Positions 24,600 through 36,960 are shown, counted from the first letter of the stretch. The stretch is DNA of 64,000 bases from Sciurus carolinensis (GCF_902686445.1 NC_062224.1:52947156-53011155), one strand, 5' to 3'. Translations and numbers: made by a program. Notes: generated from the letters alone by a model not told the origin.

Positions 24600-25802
24600 T
24601 TCTTTTTTATTCTTTTTAAAAATTTTATTTTTATAGCCTGTATTTTGATTCATTGTACACAAATGGGGTACAACTCTTCGTTTTTATGGTTGTGCACGAT
24701 ATAGATTCATACCATTGTGTAACCATACATGTTCATAGGGTAATGACGTCTGTCTCATTCCACCATCTTTCATACCCCTGCCCCCTCCTCCCTCTCATTT
24801 CCCTCTATGTAATCTAAAGTTTCTCTTTTCTTTTCTTACCCACCACCCACCCACCCCCATTTTGTATAATCATCCACTTATCAGTGAAAACATTTGGCCT
24901 TTGTTTTTTTGGGATTGGCTTATTTCACTTAGCAAGATATTCTCCAACTCCATTCATTTACCTGCAAATGCCATAATTTTTTTCTTCTTTATGACTGAAA
25001 AATATTCCTTTGTGTATATATACCAGTTTCTTTATCCATTCATCTTTTGAAGGGCATCAAGCTAGCTATTGTAAATTGAGCTGCTATAAACATTGATGTG
25101 GCTGAGTTATTGTAGTTTGCTGATTTTAAGTCCTTTGGGTATAGACCAAGGAGTGGGATAACTGGGTCAAATCGTAGGTCCATTCCAAATTTTCTGAGGA
25201 ATCTCCATACTTCTTTCCAGAGTGATTGTACCAATTTGCAACTCCACCAGCAATGTAAAAGTATGCCTTTTTCCCCACATCCATGCCAACATCTGTTATT
25301 GCTTGTGTTCTTGATAATAGCCATTCTAATTGGAGTAAGAAGAAATCTTAGAGTTGTTTTAATTTGCATTTCATTAATTACTAGAGTTGTTGAACACTTT
25401 CTCATATATTTATTAATCACCTGTATATCTTCTCCTGTGAAGTGTCTGTCCAGGTCCTTAGCCCATTTATTGATTGGGTTCTTTGTATTTTAGGTGTAAA
25501 GGTTTGTAAGTTCTTTATAAATTTTGGAGATTAGAACTCTATCTGAAGCACATGTTGGTAAAGATTTTCTCCCACTCTGCAGGCAAGTCTTTTTTCACAT
25601 TATTGATTGTATCCTTAGCTGAGAAAAAGCTTTTTAGTTTGAATCCATCCCATTTGTTGATTCTTGCTTTGGTTTCTTTTTTTTTTTTTTTTTTTTTTTT
25701 GGCGGTACTGGGGATTGAACTCAGGGCCTTGTGCTTGCAAGGCAAGCACTCTACCAGCTGAGCTATCTCCCCAGCCCTTGCTTTGATTTCTTGTGCAGAA
25801 CA
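24600..25802 (-). mobile_element. L1 3' part, minus strand, of a 5'-inverted copy
   Basis: Minus-strand frame 25040-25420 (126 residues) is the ORF2 C-terminus: it shows [20 protein letters not shown] and [13 protein letters not shown], both diagnostic of L1. The 3' UTR lies at 24600-24860 with the A-rich 3' end at the left. An ID SINE interrupts it at 25679-25776. At 25802 the L1 sequence stops and resumes in the opposite orientation. Confidence 0.92.
25663..25792 (-). mobile_element. ID-type SINE inside L1, with target duplication
   Basis: SINE body 25679-25776 on the minus strand: long T run at the left (its A tail), B-box complement in 'ggggattgaactcagggcct', A-box complement in 'ctaccagctgagctatctcc'. 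16-base duplications with one mismatch lie at 25663-25678 and 25777-25792. Younger than its host L1. Confidence 0.95.
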
Positions 25803-26480
25803 TTAAAGAAAGAAATTAATGAAAACCTTAGAAGATGGAAAGATCTCCCATGTTCTTGGATAGGCAAAATTAATATTGTCAAAATGGTCAATCACCAAAG
25901 GCACTATACAGATTCAATACAATTCCAATTAAAATCCCAATTACATTCCTCATAGAAATAGAGAAAGTAATCATGAACTTCATTTGGAAGAATACAAGAC
26001 CTCAAATAGCCAAAACAATACTGAGCAGAAAAAGTGAAGCAGGAGGTATCACAATACCCGACCTTAAACTGTAGTACAAAGCAATAGTAACAAAAATGGC
26101 ATGGTATTGGCACCAAAATAGACAGGCAGACCAATGGTACAGAATAGAAGACACAGACAAACCCACATAAATAGTTACCTCATACTAAACAAAGAAGCCA
26201 AAAATATACAATGGAGAAAAGATGACCTGTTCAACAAATGGTGCTGGGAAAACTGGAAATCCATATGTAGTAAAATGAAATTTAACCTCTGTCTCTCACC
26301 TTGCACACAACTAAATTCAAAGTGAATCGAGGATGTAGAAATTAGACCAGAGACTCTGCACCAAATAGTAAACAAAGTAGGACTGAATCTTCATCATGTT
26401 GGCTTAGGATCTGACTTCCTTAACAGGACTCCCAAAGCACAAAAAATCAACACAAAAATCAATAAATGAGTTGGATTCAA
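25803..26480 (+). mobile_element. L1 ORF2 segment, inverted relative to 24600-25802
   Basis: Plus-strand frame 25731-25955 reads [20 protein letters not shown] and KINIVKM, the ORF2 region just after the reverse transcriptase core. It continues to 'caataaatgagttggattca' at 26480. The minus-strand part begins at nearly the same L1 position, so the two halves meet in the middle of one element: the pattern of a twin-primed 5' inversion. Confidence 0.85.
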
Positions 26481-26482
26481 AA

Positions 26483-27832
26483 ATTTTTTTCATTCTTTTT
26501 AAAAAATATTTTAAATTTATTCTAATTAGTTTTACATGACAGTAGAATGCATGTATACATTTTCATAGATCTTACATAAATGGAGTGTACTTTCTTATTT
26601 TTCTGATCATACATATTGTAGGATCACATCAGTCATGCAGTTATATATGTACATGAGATAATAATGTGTGTTCACTCTACTATCCTTCCTACCCCCCATA
26701 CCCCTTCCCCTGCTCACTCCCCTATACCGAATATAAAATAACTCTATTCTTCCCTACCACCCTCCTTATTGTGAATTAGCATATGCATATCAGAGAAAAC
26801 ATTCAGTCTTTGGTTTCTGGAGTTTGGCTTATTTCGCTTAACATAGTATTCTCCAACTCCATCCATTTGCCAGCAAATGCTATAATTTCATTCTTCTTTA
26901 AAGATGAGTAGTATTCCATCATATACATATACCATATTTTCTTTATCCATTCATCTATCAAAGGGCATCTAGATTGGTTCCATAGTTTAGCTATTGTGAG
27001 TTGAGCTGCTATAAACATTGATGTGGCTGCATCACTGTAGTATGCTGATTTTAAGTTCTTTGGGTGTAAACTGAGGAGTGGAATAGCTAGGTCAAATGGT
27101 GGTTCCATTTCAAGTTTTCTGAGGAACTACATAGTGCTTTCCATAGTGTTTGCATAAATTTGCATTCCTAGTAACAATGTATGAGTGTACCTTTTTCCCC
27201 CACATCCTTGTCAACACTTATTGTTGCTTGCATTCTTAATAATTGCCATTCTGACTGGAGTGAGATGAAATCTTAGTTTTGATTTGCATTTCTCTAATTG
27301 CTAGAGATGTTGAACATTTTTTATATATTTGTTGATTGATTGTATATCTTTTTCTGTGAAGTGTCTGTTCATTTCCTTAGCCTATTTATTGATTGGGGTT
27401 TTTTTTTGTGTTAAGTTTTTTGAGTTCTTTGTATGTCCTAGACATTAATGCTTTATCTGAGGTGGATGTGGTAAAGATTTTCTCCCAATGTGTAGGCTCT
27501 CTCTTCACATTATTGTTTCTTTTGTGAGAAGAAGCTTTTTAGTTTGAATACATTCCACTTATTGATTCTTGATTTAATTTTTTGCACTTCACGGATCTTA
27601 GGAAGTCATTCCTAGGTCAACATGAAGGTTTGAGCCTACTTTTTCTTCTAGTAGCTATAGGGTCTCTCTTTTAGTGCCTAAGTGCCTGCCTAAATCTTTG
27701 ATCCACTTTGAGTTTCATGGAGGGTGAGAGAGAAAGGTTTAATTTCATTTTGTTACATGTGGCTTTCCATTTTCCCAAGCACCATTTGTTGAATAGGTTA
27801 TCTTTTCTCCAGTGAATGTTTTTGACACCTTT
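26483..27832 (-). mobile_element. Third L1, 5'-truncated, minus strand
   Basis: Frame 26803-27108 (minus, 101 residues) gives DLAIPLLSLHPKNLKSAYYS and [20 protein letters not shown], again the ORF2 C-terminus, so this is a separate copy from 24600-25802. The 3' UTR is at 26483-26760 and ORF2 sequence continues upstream to about 27832 with many breaks. Confidence 0.9.
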
Positions 27833-29084
27833 TCACATACAATAAATATATAGATTAATTTATATAGAGTATTTAATTTGCCAAGAAAAGTCAAAATTCT
27901 GTTTCCTTGTGGATTGATTTTCAAAATGTTTTGAATTTGTAATTTGCTGGTAGCTTACATAGAAATTACAGCTTAAGGCTATGTGATTTACTAAAATACT
28001 GCCATGATTACCCACATTATTTATGCCTATGGTTATCAACCCTTTTTCTATTTTTCCTTAATCATAAAATCTGGAGAAAGAAAACATTTACTATATATTA
28101 AAGGTGGTAGAATATCAAGACAAAGCAAGGTAATGTGAGTTACCCAAGGTCATATTCAACCAAACTGCAAAAATAATCCTGCTTCCAGGTGATGTTCCAG
28201 GTTAAGATTTGCTAATCAGAGCAAACCATGCACCACACTGAGATTAATTTGAATTATGCTTTGAAGCACATGACAAAAATGAGTGGGGAGGAAAAATAGA
28301 CTGTAGGGCATTAATTTTTTCACATTATTCATTGACTATTTTTTAAAGTAGTAATCTCTGGATCTTTCTCTGAGTAGCCAGAGAGTAATTTCTTTCTGGA
28401 GGATGCTCTTGATGGAAAGTGGAATTGTGTATGTGTTCTTAGTTCCATGTAGCTGACAGGAGGTGGTGATCCTAAACACCAGGGATGCTTCAAGTGTGAA
28501 ATGAATGTGCAAGCAGAGTGGCAAAACCTGGATGCCAGTCAGCAAAAGAAAAAGGACACAGCTGTGGTCTGTGTGTTTATGTGGTCTCAAGATCTACATG
28601 TTGAAATCCTCACTCTTCGTGTGATAGTGTTACCAAGAATGCTTGCTGCCTGACTCCCCATCCTGAGAAGCTAGTACTATGGCAACCAGTTTTGCAAAAA
28701 AGAAAGGAGGGCCTACCATCAGGGCGTTAGAAGATTAAAAAGAAAAAAGTTCAAATCCGTCTCTCTAATCACTTGGTAGTGGGGGACTTTATGGAGAAAC
28801 TGTTTATTGGTGGCATGAAGAGGAAGTATTTGGGTTCTTTTGTCCAGGTATAGACGGTCATCATGCCTCTTTACAAGTTGCACTTTCCTTTTGGGAGGGA
28901 AGTTATCCTGTTCTCTGTGGAAGATACTGTGCTTGTAAGACCAAAAGACCCTTGACCAGATCAGCTGGCTGCTCCTGTACGTGTTCATTCTTTGAAAGTT
29001 GGTTTTGAACCTCCTTGAGTGGATTGTGTAAAAACAACCTAAGCATTTCTTATTTAAGGAATTTAGGTCCAGGTGTTAGCTGAT
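27833..29084. other. Unannotated stretch
   Basis: No gene seen. 28585-28630 (gatctacatgttgaaatcct) may be a detached 5' piece of the MaLR LTR that ends at 29362. Confidence 0.4.
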
Positions 29085-29362
29085 TTTAGTGGTATAAGAA
29101 GATGGGATCTTTGAGAAGTGAATAGGTCATGAGTATGGAGCCCTTATGAATAGGCCCTAGGGAGACTGCTGAGTACTTCCACTACTTATGAAAACAGTGA
29201 GAAACACGAACCAGAAAGTGAGTTCTCACCAGATACCAAATCTGTCAGCACCTTGATCTTGGCCTGTTGGCCTCCAGAAGTATGAGAAATAAATTTCTGT
29301 TGTTTATGAAGTCTCCCAGGATGTGGTATTTTGTTATAGCAGCCTGGATGAACTAATATAAG
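29085..29362 (+). mobile_element. MaLR-type LTR 3' part
   Basis: 'agaagatgggatctttgaga', 'agtgaataggtcatgagtat', 'cagaagtatgagaaataaat' and the end 'gcagcctggatgaactaata' follow a MaLR (MST/MLT1-like) LTR. 'gagaaataaatttctgttgt' holds its AATAAA. Confidence 0.8.
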
Positions 29363-29947
29363 CATTATTTTTGGTGGTGGTGAGGAGACATGAGTGACAT
29401 CTTGGGAGCAAGAAGAGAATTTCTTATTTTCTAGCTTTGGGCATAGAGTGTAGGTTGACAATCTTGTCCTTAAATCACTTGTGTCAGAAGTCAGTTATTG
29501 TGGCAAGACTTGTCTTTTTCAGATGGTTCTTCTGATGCTGACATTATATTGAGCAAGGACAGAGAGCAATTATGTGGTGCTCTGCTCCTCCATCCGTGGC
29601 TTCTGTAAGTGCTTCAGCCCAGAGTATTTTATCTTCTTTTCTCTGCCTTCCTTGGCTACCACCCCACCCCTAATGGAATTCAGCTGTGGTCCCTCTTCAC
29701 TTCGCTTTCGGCCCACCGATAAAAGTGTTTTTGTTGTTGTTTTTTCCCAAACTGTGAGATCCTGGTGCTTTTGCATTTTAACAGGAGAACTTAAGTGAGA
29801 AATATCTTACTTGTAACTTCCTCAGTATGGAGAAGGAATATTGGGGAATATACAAGGTAGAAAATGCTCAAGGAAAATGAGAATTTCATTCTAATCTCAC
29901 CATTAGAGCTGATAATTAAAACTGAGAGTGGGATCATGGCATCATAG
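29363..29947. other. Unannotated stretch
   Basis: Two opposite-strand frames at about 29570-29798 overlap each other; neither looks coding. Confidence 0.4.
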
Positions 29948-30060
29948 AAGTATTTTATTTTATTTTATTATGTTATTTTATTTTTTGCAATCTGGTGATC
30001 AAACTTTTGGCCTTGCACATGTGAGGAAGGCATTGTGCCACTGAGCTACACCCCAACCCA
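29948..30060 (-). mobile_element. ID-type SINE, older copy
   Basis: TTTTA-rich tail at the left, then 'ctggtgatcaaacttttggc' and 'gccactgagctacaccccaa', the reverse of the tRNA-like body. More diverged than the copies at 25.7 and 59.2 kb. Confidence 0.8.
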
Positions 30061-30929
30061 TTATAGAATTATAAAATCTGAAAGAATCTTGGAAACTCTC
30101 TACTTCAGCCTTGATCTAGTAAAATTCTCCTGTTCAAAATACTGCTTAAATGCTTTCAGTGGTCATGGTGAAGATTTCTTTCATTTACCTCACTCCCTGA
30201 ATGAGTAGGAGGTTCCTTGCCCAACAGGTGGCCGTGGGATTGGCTGGTTGACTGGCTGTCAGCTCTGTGCCGCCGGCATATTGCTTCCATGGGGGACAGC
30301 AGATTTCAAAAACCAAGTTTAGCATCCTTCTGTGGGTTTCTTGCAAATACAGCCAGATAAACAGCACTTATCTAGGCAGGCTCAGGACAGCACATCTGCA
30401 GAGATGATTAGATTTCTGCTGTGGAGTGCTGGCTCTTTGAAAGCAGTCACCCAGCAGGTTAATGCCCTGCTTTGGGGTGGTTTGGTGAAACATTGCCTTT
30501 ATGGTTTCCCAAGGAAGGTGGTATTTTTAAGTAGGTTCATAAAGATGCCTCTGTGATTAATCTTCTGGGCCTCTCTAAATTATAGTAGTGTCTACAAGTT
30601 CTTTATCAATAAGGCTTTTTGCCAAACATCACTGTAAGGTGTGAGATTGATAAAGAGTAATGGGTCTACCTTGGGCATATGTGTAGGAAAGTGCACACAT
30701 ACTTGTGCATGTGATGGATGTGTTTGCTGGAAAGCTTTGGTATAAAGAGCAGAAAAATAAACAACATATGCAGTAGCAAGGGGATGTCAATTTGGATGAG
30801 AATTTGAATTTTTTAAGACTAAGCACTGTGGTTTATTTTCCAAAAGTAGTCAGAAAAATGCTTTTACTTTTCTATTCAATATAAGAACAACTTGGGAAAC
30901 TTAGTAAAACCTGTGTATTATTTTCTTAG
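30061..30929. other. Unannotated stretch
   Basis: Nothing recognised. Confidence 0.4.
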
Positions 30930-31245
30930 TCCATTCAGGTTGCTATGACAAAATACCATAGATTGGGTGACTTATAAACAACAGAAATTCCATTCTCCCA
31001 TTTCCAGAGGCTGGAGAACTCTGGGATCAAGGTGTCGGCAATTCAATGTCAGGTGAGGGACATTTTCTGGTTCACAGATGGCACCTTCTTGCTGTGTCCT
31101 CAGATGGTAGAAGGGGCATGCAGGCTCCCTTGGGTCTCTTTTATGTGTACCAATTCCATTCATAAGGAAGCCCAGTTTCCTAAGACCACCACATGGGGAT
31201 TAGAAGTGAACACTGAATTTTAATGGGAGCATAACCATTCAGACC
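30930..31245 (-). mobile_element. MaLR-type LTR, near complete
   Basis: 'gctatgacaaaataccatag', 'attgggtgacttataaacaa', 'cttcttgctgtgtcctcaga' and the end 'aaccattcagaccatagcag' are a full reverse-oriented MST/MLT1-like LTR. Confidence 0.85.
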
Positions 31246-31299
31246 ATAGCAGTAGCAGTGTTACAATAGATGAGTGGATTTTTCTGTGGAATATGCATC

Positions 31300-31450
31300 C
31301 CTCCTTTGCTGACCCTAATAATCCTATTCAGAGCTGCCTGTGTAGACCTTGAGGCCTTGCAACAATGCAAATTTCTCAATCTGTCTCAAGAGATTCAAAT
31401 TCAGTGAGTCTAGGGTGGGCCTAGGGACTTGAGTGTGATATTTGAGGCAG
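31300..31450. mobile_element. MER5-type hAT fragment (probable)
   Basis: 'aacaatgcaaatttctcaat' and 'agattcaaattcagtgagtc' follow MER5-type short hAT elements ('gaaatgcaaattctcagg', 'tctgaatcagaa'). No terminal repeats seen. Confidence 0.45.
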
Positions 31451-32047
31451 CTATAGGACTGGGAGTTCCTGGCCCCTTGTCCAGGCTTGGCCAGGCAGAT
31501 TTATACTGTCTAAAGAAGCTACCTCTAGGGCTTCCCCTCCAGGGGATTTGTTTAGGGCTTTATTCCTCTCCTACCCCTACCCCTCCTTTCATCCTTCCAT
31601 CAGTAGAGAATTTAGACAATCTACATTTCCAATTTGGGTAAAGAACATCTATCATAAAAAGGCAGTGGCTCTTAGAATAATTACACTCTTTTGAATGGAG
31701 AAAGCTGCTCAGATGATGTTAAGGAAACTGAAAAATTGTGACTTTTACATTTTGATGCTGTTTAGAATGAATATGGCCAGAATTATCTTTTACTGCAAGT
31801 GAGTACAAAGCACAGTAGAACGTGACACATCCTCATTCTAGAAGCCCAAGATGCTACGAGATCAGAGGGGAACAGATGCTAACAGCCAACTTGTGTCAAA
31901 TATGTTTAAAGAAACCACTTCAAGATAATCATTACTGCTAACCTTTTGTTTTTATGCATATATGTACTAGTATTGAATTTTAAAAAAGGAGTTTGGTTAA
32001 TCATGAGATTCAAGTTACAATTGATCCTGAGGCAGATTCACCCAACT
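31451..32047. other. Unannotated stretch
   Basis: Nothing recognised. Confidence 0.4.
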
Positions 32048-32140
32048 TTGGTTTTTTTCTTTTGAAAATACTGGGGTTACACGGGAGGTTTATGCATGGT
32101 AGGCAAGCACTTTGCCACTGAGCTACATGCCCAGAGGATT
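32048..32140 (-). mobile_element. ID-type SINE, older copy
   Basis: 'ttgaaaatactggggttaca' then 'ttgccactgagctacatgcc' is the reverse of the tRNA-like SINE body, diverged in the B-box. Confidence 0.8.
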
Positions 32141-32439
32141 CACCCAAATAAGCCTGTGAAATCAACACAGGTTATCTCCTTTCAAAATGTAGTGATGGTG
32201 TCACCAGAGAAGGTCTGAGGAGTTCCCAGAGAATGGGATCTCTACCTAGGATTAGTGGGGTTCTTGACAAATTTCACATAAATGAATATAAGGATGTATC
32301 AGAGGCACAGAGATTTGTTTAGGAAAGCAAGGAATACACATTCAAGGGAGAATGTGGGCCATTTCCAGGATGAGAGTTGCTTTTATACTTCTCAGGCTCT
32401 TCTTTTAAAGGAAACTTGGTGAGTGTTGGGTGTGGGAAA

Positions 32440-32830
32440 GTATGTGGGGAGTAACATCAATCTGGTGATAACAGTAATGTCCCATACCTGCAGCTGTCCC
32501 AGGGTGGCATTGCAGTGCTGTCTCCACAGTTCTGTGGTTTTGGGAGTGGCCCCACTTCCATGGCTCCGCTAGGTGTTGTCCTCGACCAAGACTCTATGGC
32601 AGCTGCATTGCTATGACACAGTTCTGCATGAGCCTCCCCAAACTAGCTGGTTGTCTTTTGAAATCTAGTTGATGACAGTCATGTTCCCGCATCTTCTGCA
32701 TCCTTGAATGCACACAACATGACATGGATGCCACCAAGGTTTACTGCTTAGGTCCTGTGCATTGGCAGCCAGAGGCTTGGATGGCATGGCCAGGGGCAAC
32801 CACACAGGAACTCAATAAGCACTGTTTCCC
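32440..32830 (+). repeat. Probable ERV-derived mammalian repeat, family unassigned
   Basis: 'gggtggcattgcagtgctgt', 'agtggccccacttccatggc', 'gggcaaccacacaggaactc' and 'ttgaaatctagttgatgaca' run in the order of a known LTR-retroelement segment that I recognise only loosely. No frame. Confidence 0.4.
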
Positions 32831-33351
32831 TTTTAATTATAAATTCCATGTTTCAGTAATTTCTTTCCAATCACATCTGACTGTATGTGGTTAAAAGTAG
32901 TCATGAAACAGCCTTAGAGCTTTGCTACTTAGATATTTCTTCTACCAGATTATCATAGTTCCTTACTCTTAAATTCTGCATTCTATAAAGTACTAACATG
33001 ATTCCATAAAATTCTTTGAAGCCATATAACAAGAATGATCTTTACTCTAATTTCCAATATCTTGTTTTTCATTTCCACCTTACACCTTATCAGAACTTTA
33101 TTGTCCTTACTTCTGCCAGTATTCTGGTCATGACCATTTAAGAAATCATTGAGAAGATGTAGAATTTCTCTACAGGTATTCTCATCTTAACTCTTATTAG
33201 AGGTTCCTTACTGCTCTGTTTTTGGCAATCTGGGCATTTTTTTAGCATGCTCCTCCATACTTTTCCAGGCTCTCCTCATTACCCAGTTTCATAACCATTT
33301 CCATTTTCTGGAGTATTTTTTATAGCAATAGTCGTGCTTCTCAGTGCCAAT
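32831..33351. other. Unannotated stretch
   Basis: AT-rich sequence with nothing recognised. The other gap in this part, 32141-32439, is also empty. Confidence 0.4.
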
Positions 33352-33690
33352 GTTTTTTTTAGTTCATTTTGTGCCATTATAACAGAATACCAGAGACTGG
33401 GTCATTTATAAGCAATAGAAATTTATTTGACTCAAGTTCTGGAGTGTGGGAATTCTACGACCAATGTGCTGGGTCATATCATGGTGGATAGCATCACACA
33501 ATAAGAGAGAGGAAACTAGAAAACTCTGGAACTCACTTCTGTGATAAGGACATTAATCCACTTATAAGGAAAGAGACCTGATGACTTAATCACTTCTTAA
33601 AGGCTCTTCTTAATGCAATAGTAAGAGCAATTAAATTTCAATGTGAATTTCTCCAATTTCTTGGAGAATACATGCAAACTATAGCAGAGA
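33352..33690 (-). mobile_element. MaLR-type LTR
   Basis: 'tgccattataacagaatacc', 'agactgggtcatttataagc' and the end 'acatgcaaactatagcagag' mark a reverse-oriented MaLR LTR with a diverged middle. Confidence 0.8.
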
Positions 33691-35159
33691 GCTGGGGTAA
33701 AGGAGAGAGGAAACAGTCTACTGTCTTACAATAACATGGGTAAACAAAGAAAACATTATTCAAAGTAAAATAAACCTATGCAAAATAAAAAGCTCAATAA
33801 GTATTATATGATTCCATTTATATGAAATGTCCAGAAATGACAAATCTATAGAGAGACAGAATTTTAGAGCATTCTAAATCTCTGATGATATTTTGCTTCT
33901 CTTTGGTCTGAGTGTTATTGATGGTTTGCATCATGTATTACAGAAAAATCCTGGAGTTGGTACTTTGTTTAATGTCAGGTGCATTTGTTTAGCTCTAATC
34001 TGGATTATAGAGATTTGTTATTTTTAAAAAGCATATTATAGGGGGAAAAACCCTGCAAGGCTGTCCAAAGGAAATGGAAATAACCCCTGAAGCATTTAAA
34101 GAACTATTTATGATGAGATCTTCATGCAAATGGAAAAGGTGAGGATGACTTTCTTAAATGGAAGATACAGAAATAAGCAAGACAAGGGAAATGAAGAGGA
34201 GACACAATCAATGTGATTGTAGTAGTGGTCTAGTGCCACATGTTCATGACTTGATTTTGGCTGAATCAAGACCACAGATGTGACATTTCCAATAACCAAG
34301 TTTTGCAGAAGCTGGGTATGTTTGAATTGGAACTCTCCCTCCATGCTGTGTGCTGTTTCATTTGCATTACCCCCTGTACCTTCTCCTGTGCACAGGTGAG
34401 GTATTCAACTGAAGTAGCCCAGCTGTAAAGAGTCAGTTTCACATTCTTAAATTTCTTCTCTGTCTCCTGATCTCTCTCTTCTTCCTTTTTGATGCTGCCC
34501 TCTAAAATGTTGATACCTCCTATTTCTGACACTTGTATTACTTTTTACTAGTGTTCTAACTTCTGGTTCTTATTTTAGGGCTTGACTAATTTGAATTCAC
34601 TATTCTCAGTTTTCCTTTGTGTTTATTTATATTATCTTTCCAAATAATAGTCTTCAAATTACTTTTGGGTAGCCTAGAAACACATTTCTTTGTGACTCTT
34701 TAGAAGCAGTGATATGAAGGAAAACTCTCTTGAAAAAAGACTCAGATTGGAAGCATTTGCCAATTTCTGTGGTATAAATGCTCCTGCCACTACTGATTAC
34801 ATGCTGTCAATTAATATCAATTAACAGCTATTTACACAATTCCTGAGAATTTAATAATTATTGCTTTTAAGTAGGTGTATGTCAGTTCCAGCACACACAG
34901 CATCTGGAATTGAGCCTAATCTGTTGTCCTCCACTCTGCCTGGACAGTCTGATTGGCCTGTGATGATGGAAGTCAAGCAAGTTGAATTTTTATCATCTGA
35001 TTTGAATACAAAATTTGGAATCTCAAGGTCATATAAAACCTCATACATCCTGGCAAATTTATAGTCCCTAAAACACAATAAAGGAAGCAATACATAAAGA
35101 TATTAGGAACATTCTACAAATCTGCAGTTAATTGTACAGGCTCAATGATTTTAATTTGG
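33691..35159. other. Unannotated stretch
   Basis: Frames at 34108-34532 (minus) and 34851-35090 (both strands) overlap and look like chance. Confidence 0.4.
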
Positions 35160-35430
35160 TTAGCCCTCATGGAAGTTATATATTTAGTGTAGACCCCGAG
35201 TCACTCTGTAACTTAAGCCCTAGAAATTTGAAGATTGAGGAAACATACCCACTCCCTTCAAAGAGCTCATAGTAGAAAAGAATAAAAGGGGAAAAGTGCC
35301 AGTAAAGTAAATCTTTGATGGTGGAGCATTAAGAAATACATTTCACAGACTTGGAAGGAGGAGGAGGGCCTAGGATAAGGAAAAGCCTTCTGAAGAAATG
35401 ATGCCTGAATGAGCCTCAGGGACCATATAA
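35160..35430 (+). repeat. LINE-2-like fragment
   Basis: 'ccttcaaagagctcatagta', 'agaaaagaataaaaggggaa' and 'gccttctgaagaaatgatgc' follow an old L2-type segment. Confidence 0.5.
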
Positions 35431-36009
35431 CAATTAGAAACTGCCTTTCTTAGCTAAGCAGGGGGAAGCAGTTAAATGCAATATGTTATATGAATTAATC
35501 TTATAAGAAAATTTTACATTTGCTTCAGTACACATCATCTAAGAATGATCCAGGCAACCAATGGATTAACAAAAGCCTCTTCTCCACAGTTTCTTTGGGG
35601 CCCTCCCAGCTCTAAGACATGAAAATTATACATTTTAATGCAAACTGTCTGGATGCCAAAGCATTGTAAAAGCTAAATGTGAATAGTAGGATTCCCATTT
35701 GTACTTTTTTTTACATGTGCATTTCTAAATGCACTTGAGCTAGAACTCCAGGCTTCCTCAAGCTAGCTAAAAATGAAAGCAAGTTAGAAGCAAAGTATTT
35801 TCTTTGTTCTCTAAAACTATAGGGAATGACACTTTTTAGGCAATCAGATGGTTGTGTTCTCCCTTCATCCCAGCCTTAGTGGTTGCTGCACACTGGGCTT
35901 TGTGACTGGAGTTCCTAGGCAGGTGCCCCATGTGTCACACGGCCCCTCACTGTGAGACAGAGCAGTGGCCCTCAGAGAAAGGGCAGTGTGCCAGGGTATT
36001 GTCCACCTG
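35431..36009. other. Unannotated host flank of the provirus
   Basis: No gene seen. The last six bases before the LTR are cacctg; the matching duplicate at the other end would lie in the assembly gap and cannot be checked. Confidence 0.4.
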
Positions 36010-36378
36010 TGTCAGGGTACCGCGGACCCCAGCCCTATGGTGCGGCCAAGATGGCGCCTGGCAATGTGCCAAGGAAGTGCTGAGAGCAAAACCAGGTACC
36101 TCCAGCAGACTAATTCTCTGTGCAACAAGTGGCGTTATTTGAGGAAGTTAATGTGATTGGCCATGGGTCCTCGTGGACACTGCATGCTTGCTATATGCAC
36201 ACTATTATGCTCCATTACTGTCCATGCTTTCCCCTCGTGATCTATAAGCTGATTGGTTGTTGTATGTAATGTAAGGCGCATGCAAGAGCGGCCCGCGCCG
36301 TGGCCAGCCAGAAGCAGAAAATAAAGAACTTACTCCGATCCGGTTTCGTGTCTCTCTGCGGGTGGGGAGCGCGATAAA
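36010..36378 (+). repeat. 5' LTR of provirus A
   Basis: Starts TGTCAGGG and runs to just before the primer-binding site. A TATAAG box candidate is at 36243-36248 and AATAAA at 36320-36325, so transcripts would start around 36270-36290 and end 15-25 bases after the AATAAA. The exact last base is uncertain: the sequence before the primer site is gcgataaa rather than the usual CA. Confidence 0.92.
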
Positions 36379-36402
36379 TGGTGCCGAAACAAGACCGGGA
36401 AC
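36379..36402 (+). promoter_or_regulatory. Primer-binding site, tRNA-Phe type
   Basis: tggtgccgaaac (36379-36390) complements the 3' end of tRNA-Phe, the primer used by IAP-type and some class I elements. It is followed by aagaccgggaac: the second half of the match (ccgggaac) is there but displaced by a few inserted bases. Confidence 0.8.
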
Positions 36403-36483
36403 GAGTTAAGATATAAGGGTAAGTTCACATAAGTTCTCAAATCAAGACAAATTAGTCCGAGAGTACAAAAGGTGAGACGTCTC

Positions 36484-36680
36484 GATGATCGCGGAGCCGC
36501 GACAATTCATAAGATGATCGCGGAGCCGCGACAATTCATAACAAAAAGGATCCCCGTGGGAGGGACGAGCCGTGACAATTCATCACAAAAGGATCCCCGT
36601 AGGAGGGACGAGTCATAACAAAAGGATCCCCATGGGAGGGACAATTCATCACAAAAGGATCCCCATAGGAGGGACGAGTG
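36484..36680 (+). repeat. Leader tandem repeats (29- and 33-base units)
   Basis: Two copies of a 29-base unit start at 36484 and 36513 and contain the near-palindrome cgcggagccgcg. They are followed by four copies of a 'ggatcccc(g/a)tgggaggg' unit at 36548, 36591, 36624 and 36657 (spacings 43, 33, 33). They lie where retroviruses keep dimerisation and packaging signals; that role is inference. Confidence 0.92.
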
Positions 36681-36902
36681 AAGTGGCCAGATACAGATTT
36701 ATACATTGGTACCAAACTGTGTATGTGTGTGCGTGCGTGAGCGTGTGTGTGTGCGTGCACACGCTTGTCTTTTTGTTTGTGTGCTTGGAGCTCTTAGTGC
36801 TGTAAGATTTAATCATAGGAACAGAACTGTCTAAAACTAGGCTAAATTCAGAAATTTCATAAGAACAATAATTTTTCACAGACAAGGGTAAGTTAAGTGG
36901 TA

Positions 36903-36948
36903 AGTAATAAAGTAATAAAATAATAAAGCAATAAAGTAATAAAGTAAG
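36903..36948 (+). repeat. (AATAAAGT)n-like simple repeat
   Basis: Six units of a taataaag/caataaag type. It contains several AATAAA strings inside the leader that could act as early polyadenylation signals; there is no evidence that they do. Confidence 0.85.
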
Positions 36949-36960
36949 TAAGGCTAGAAA

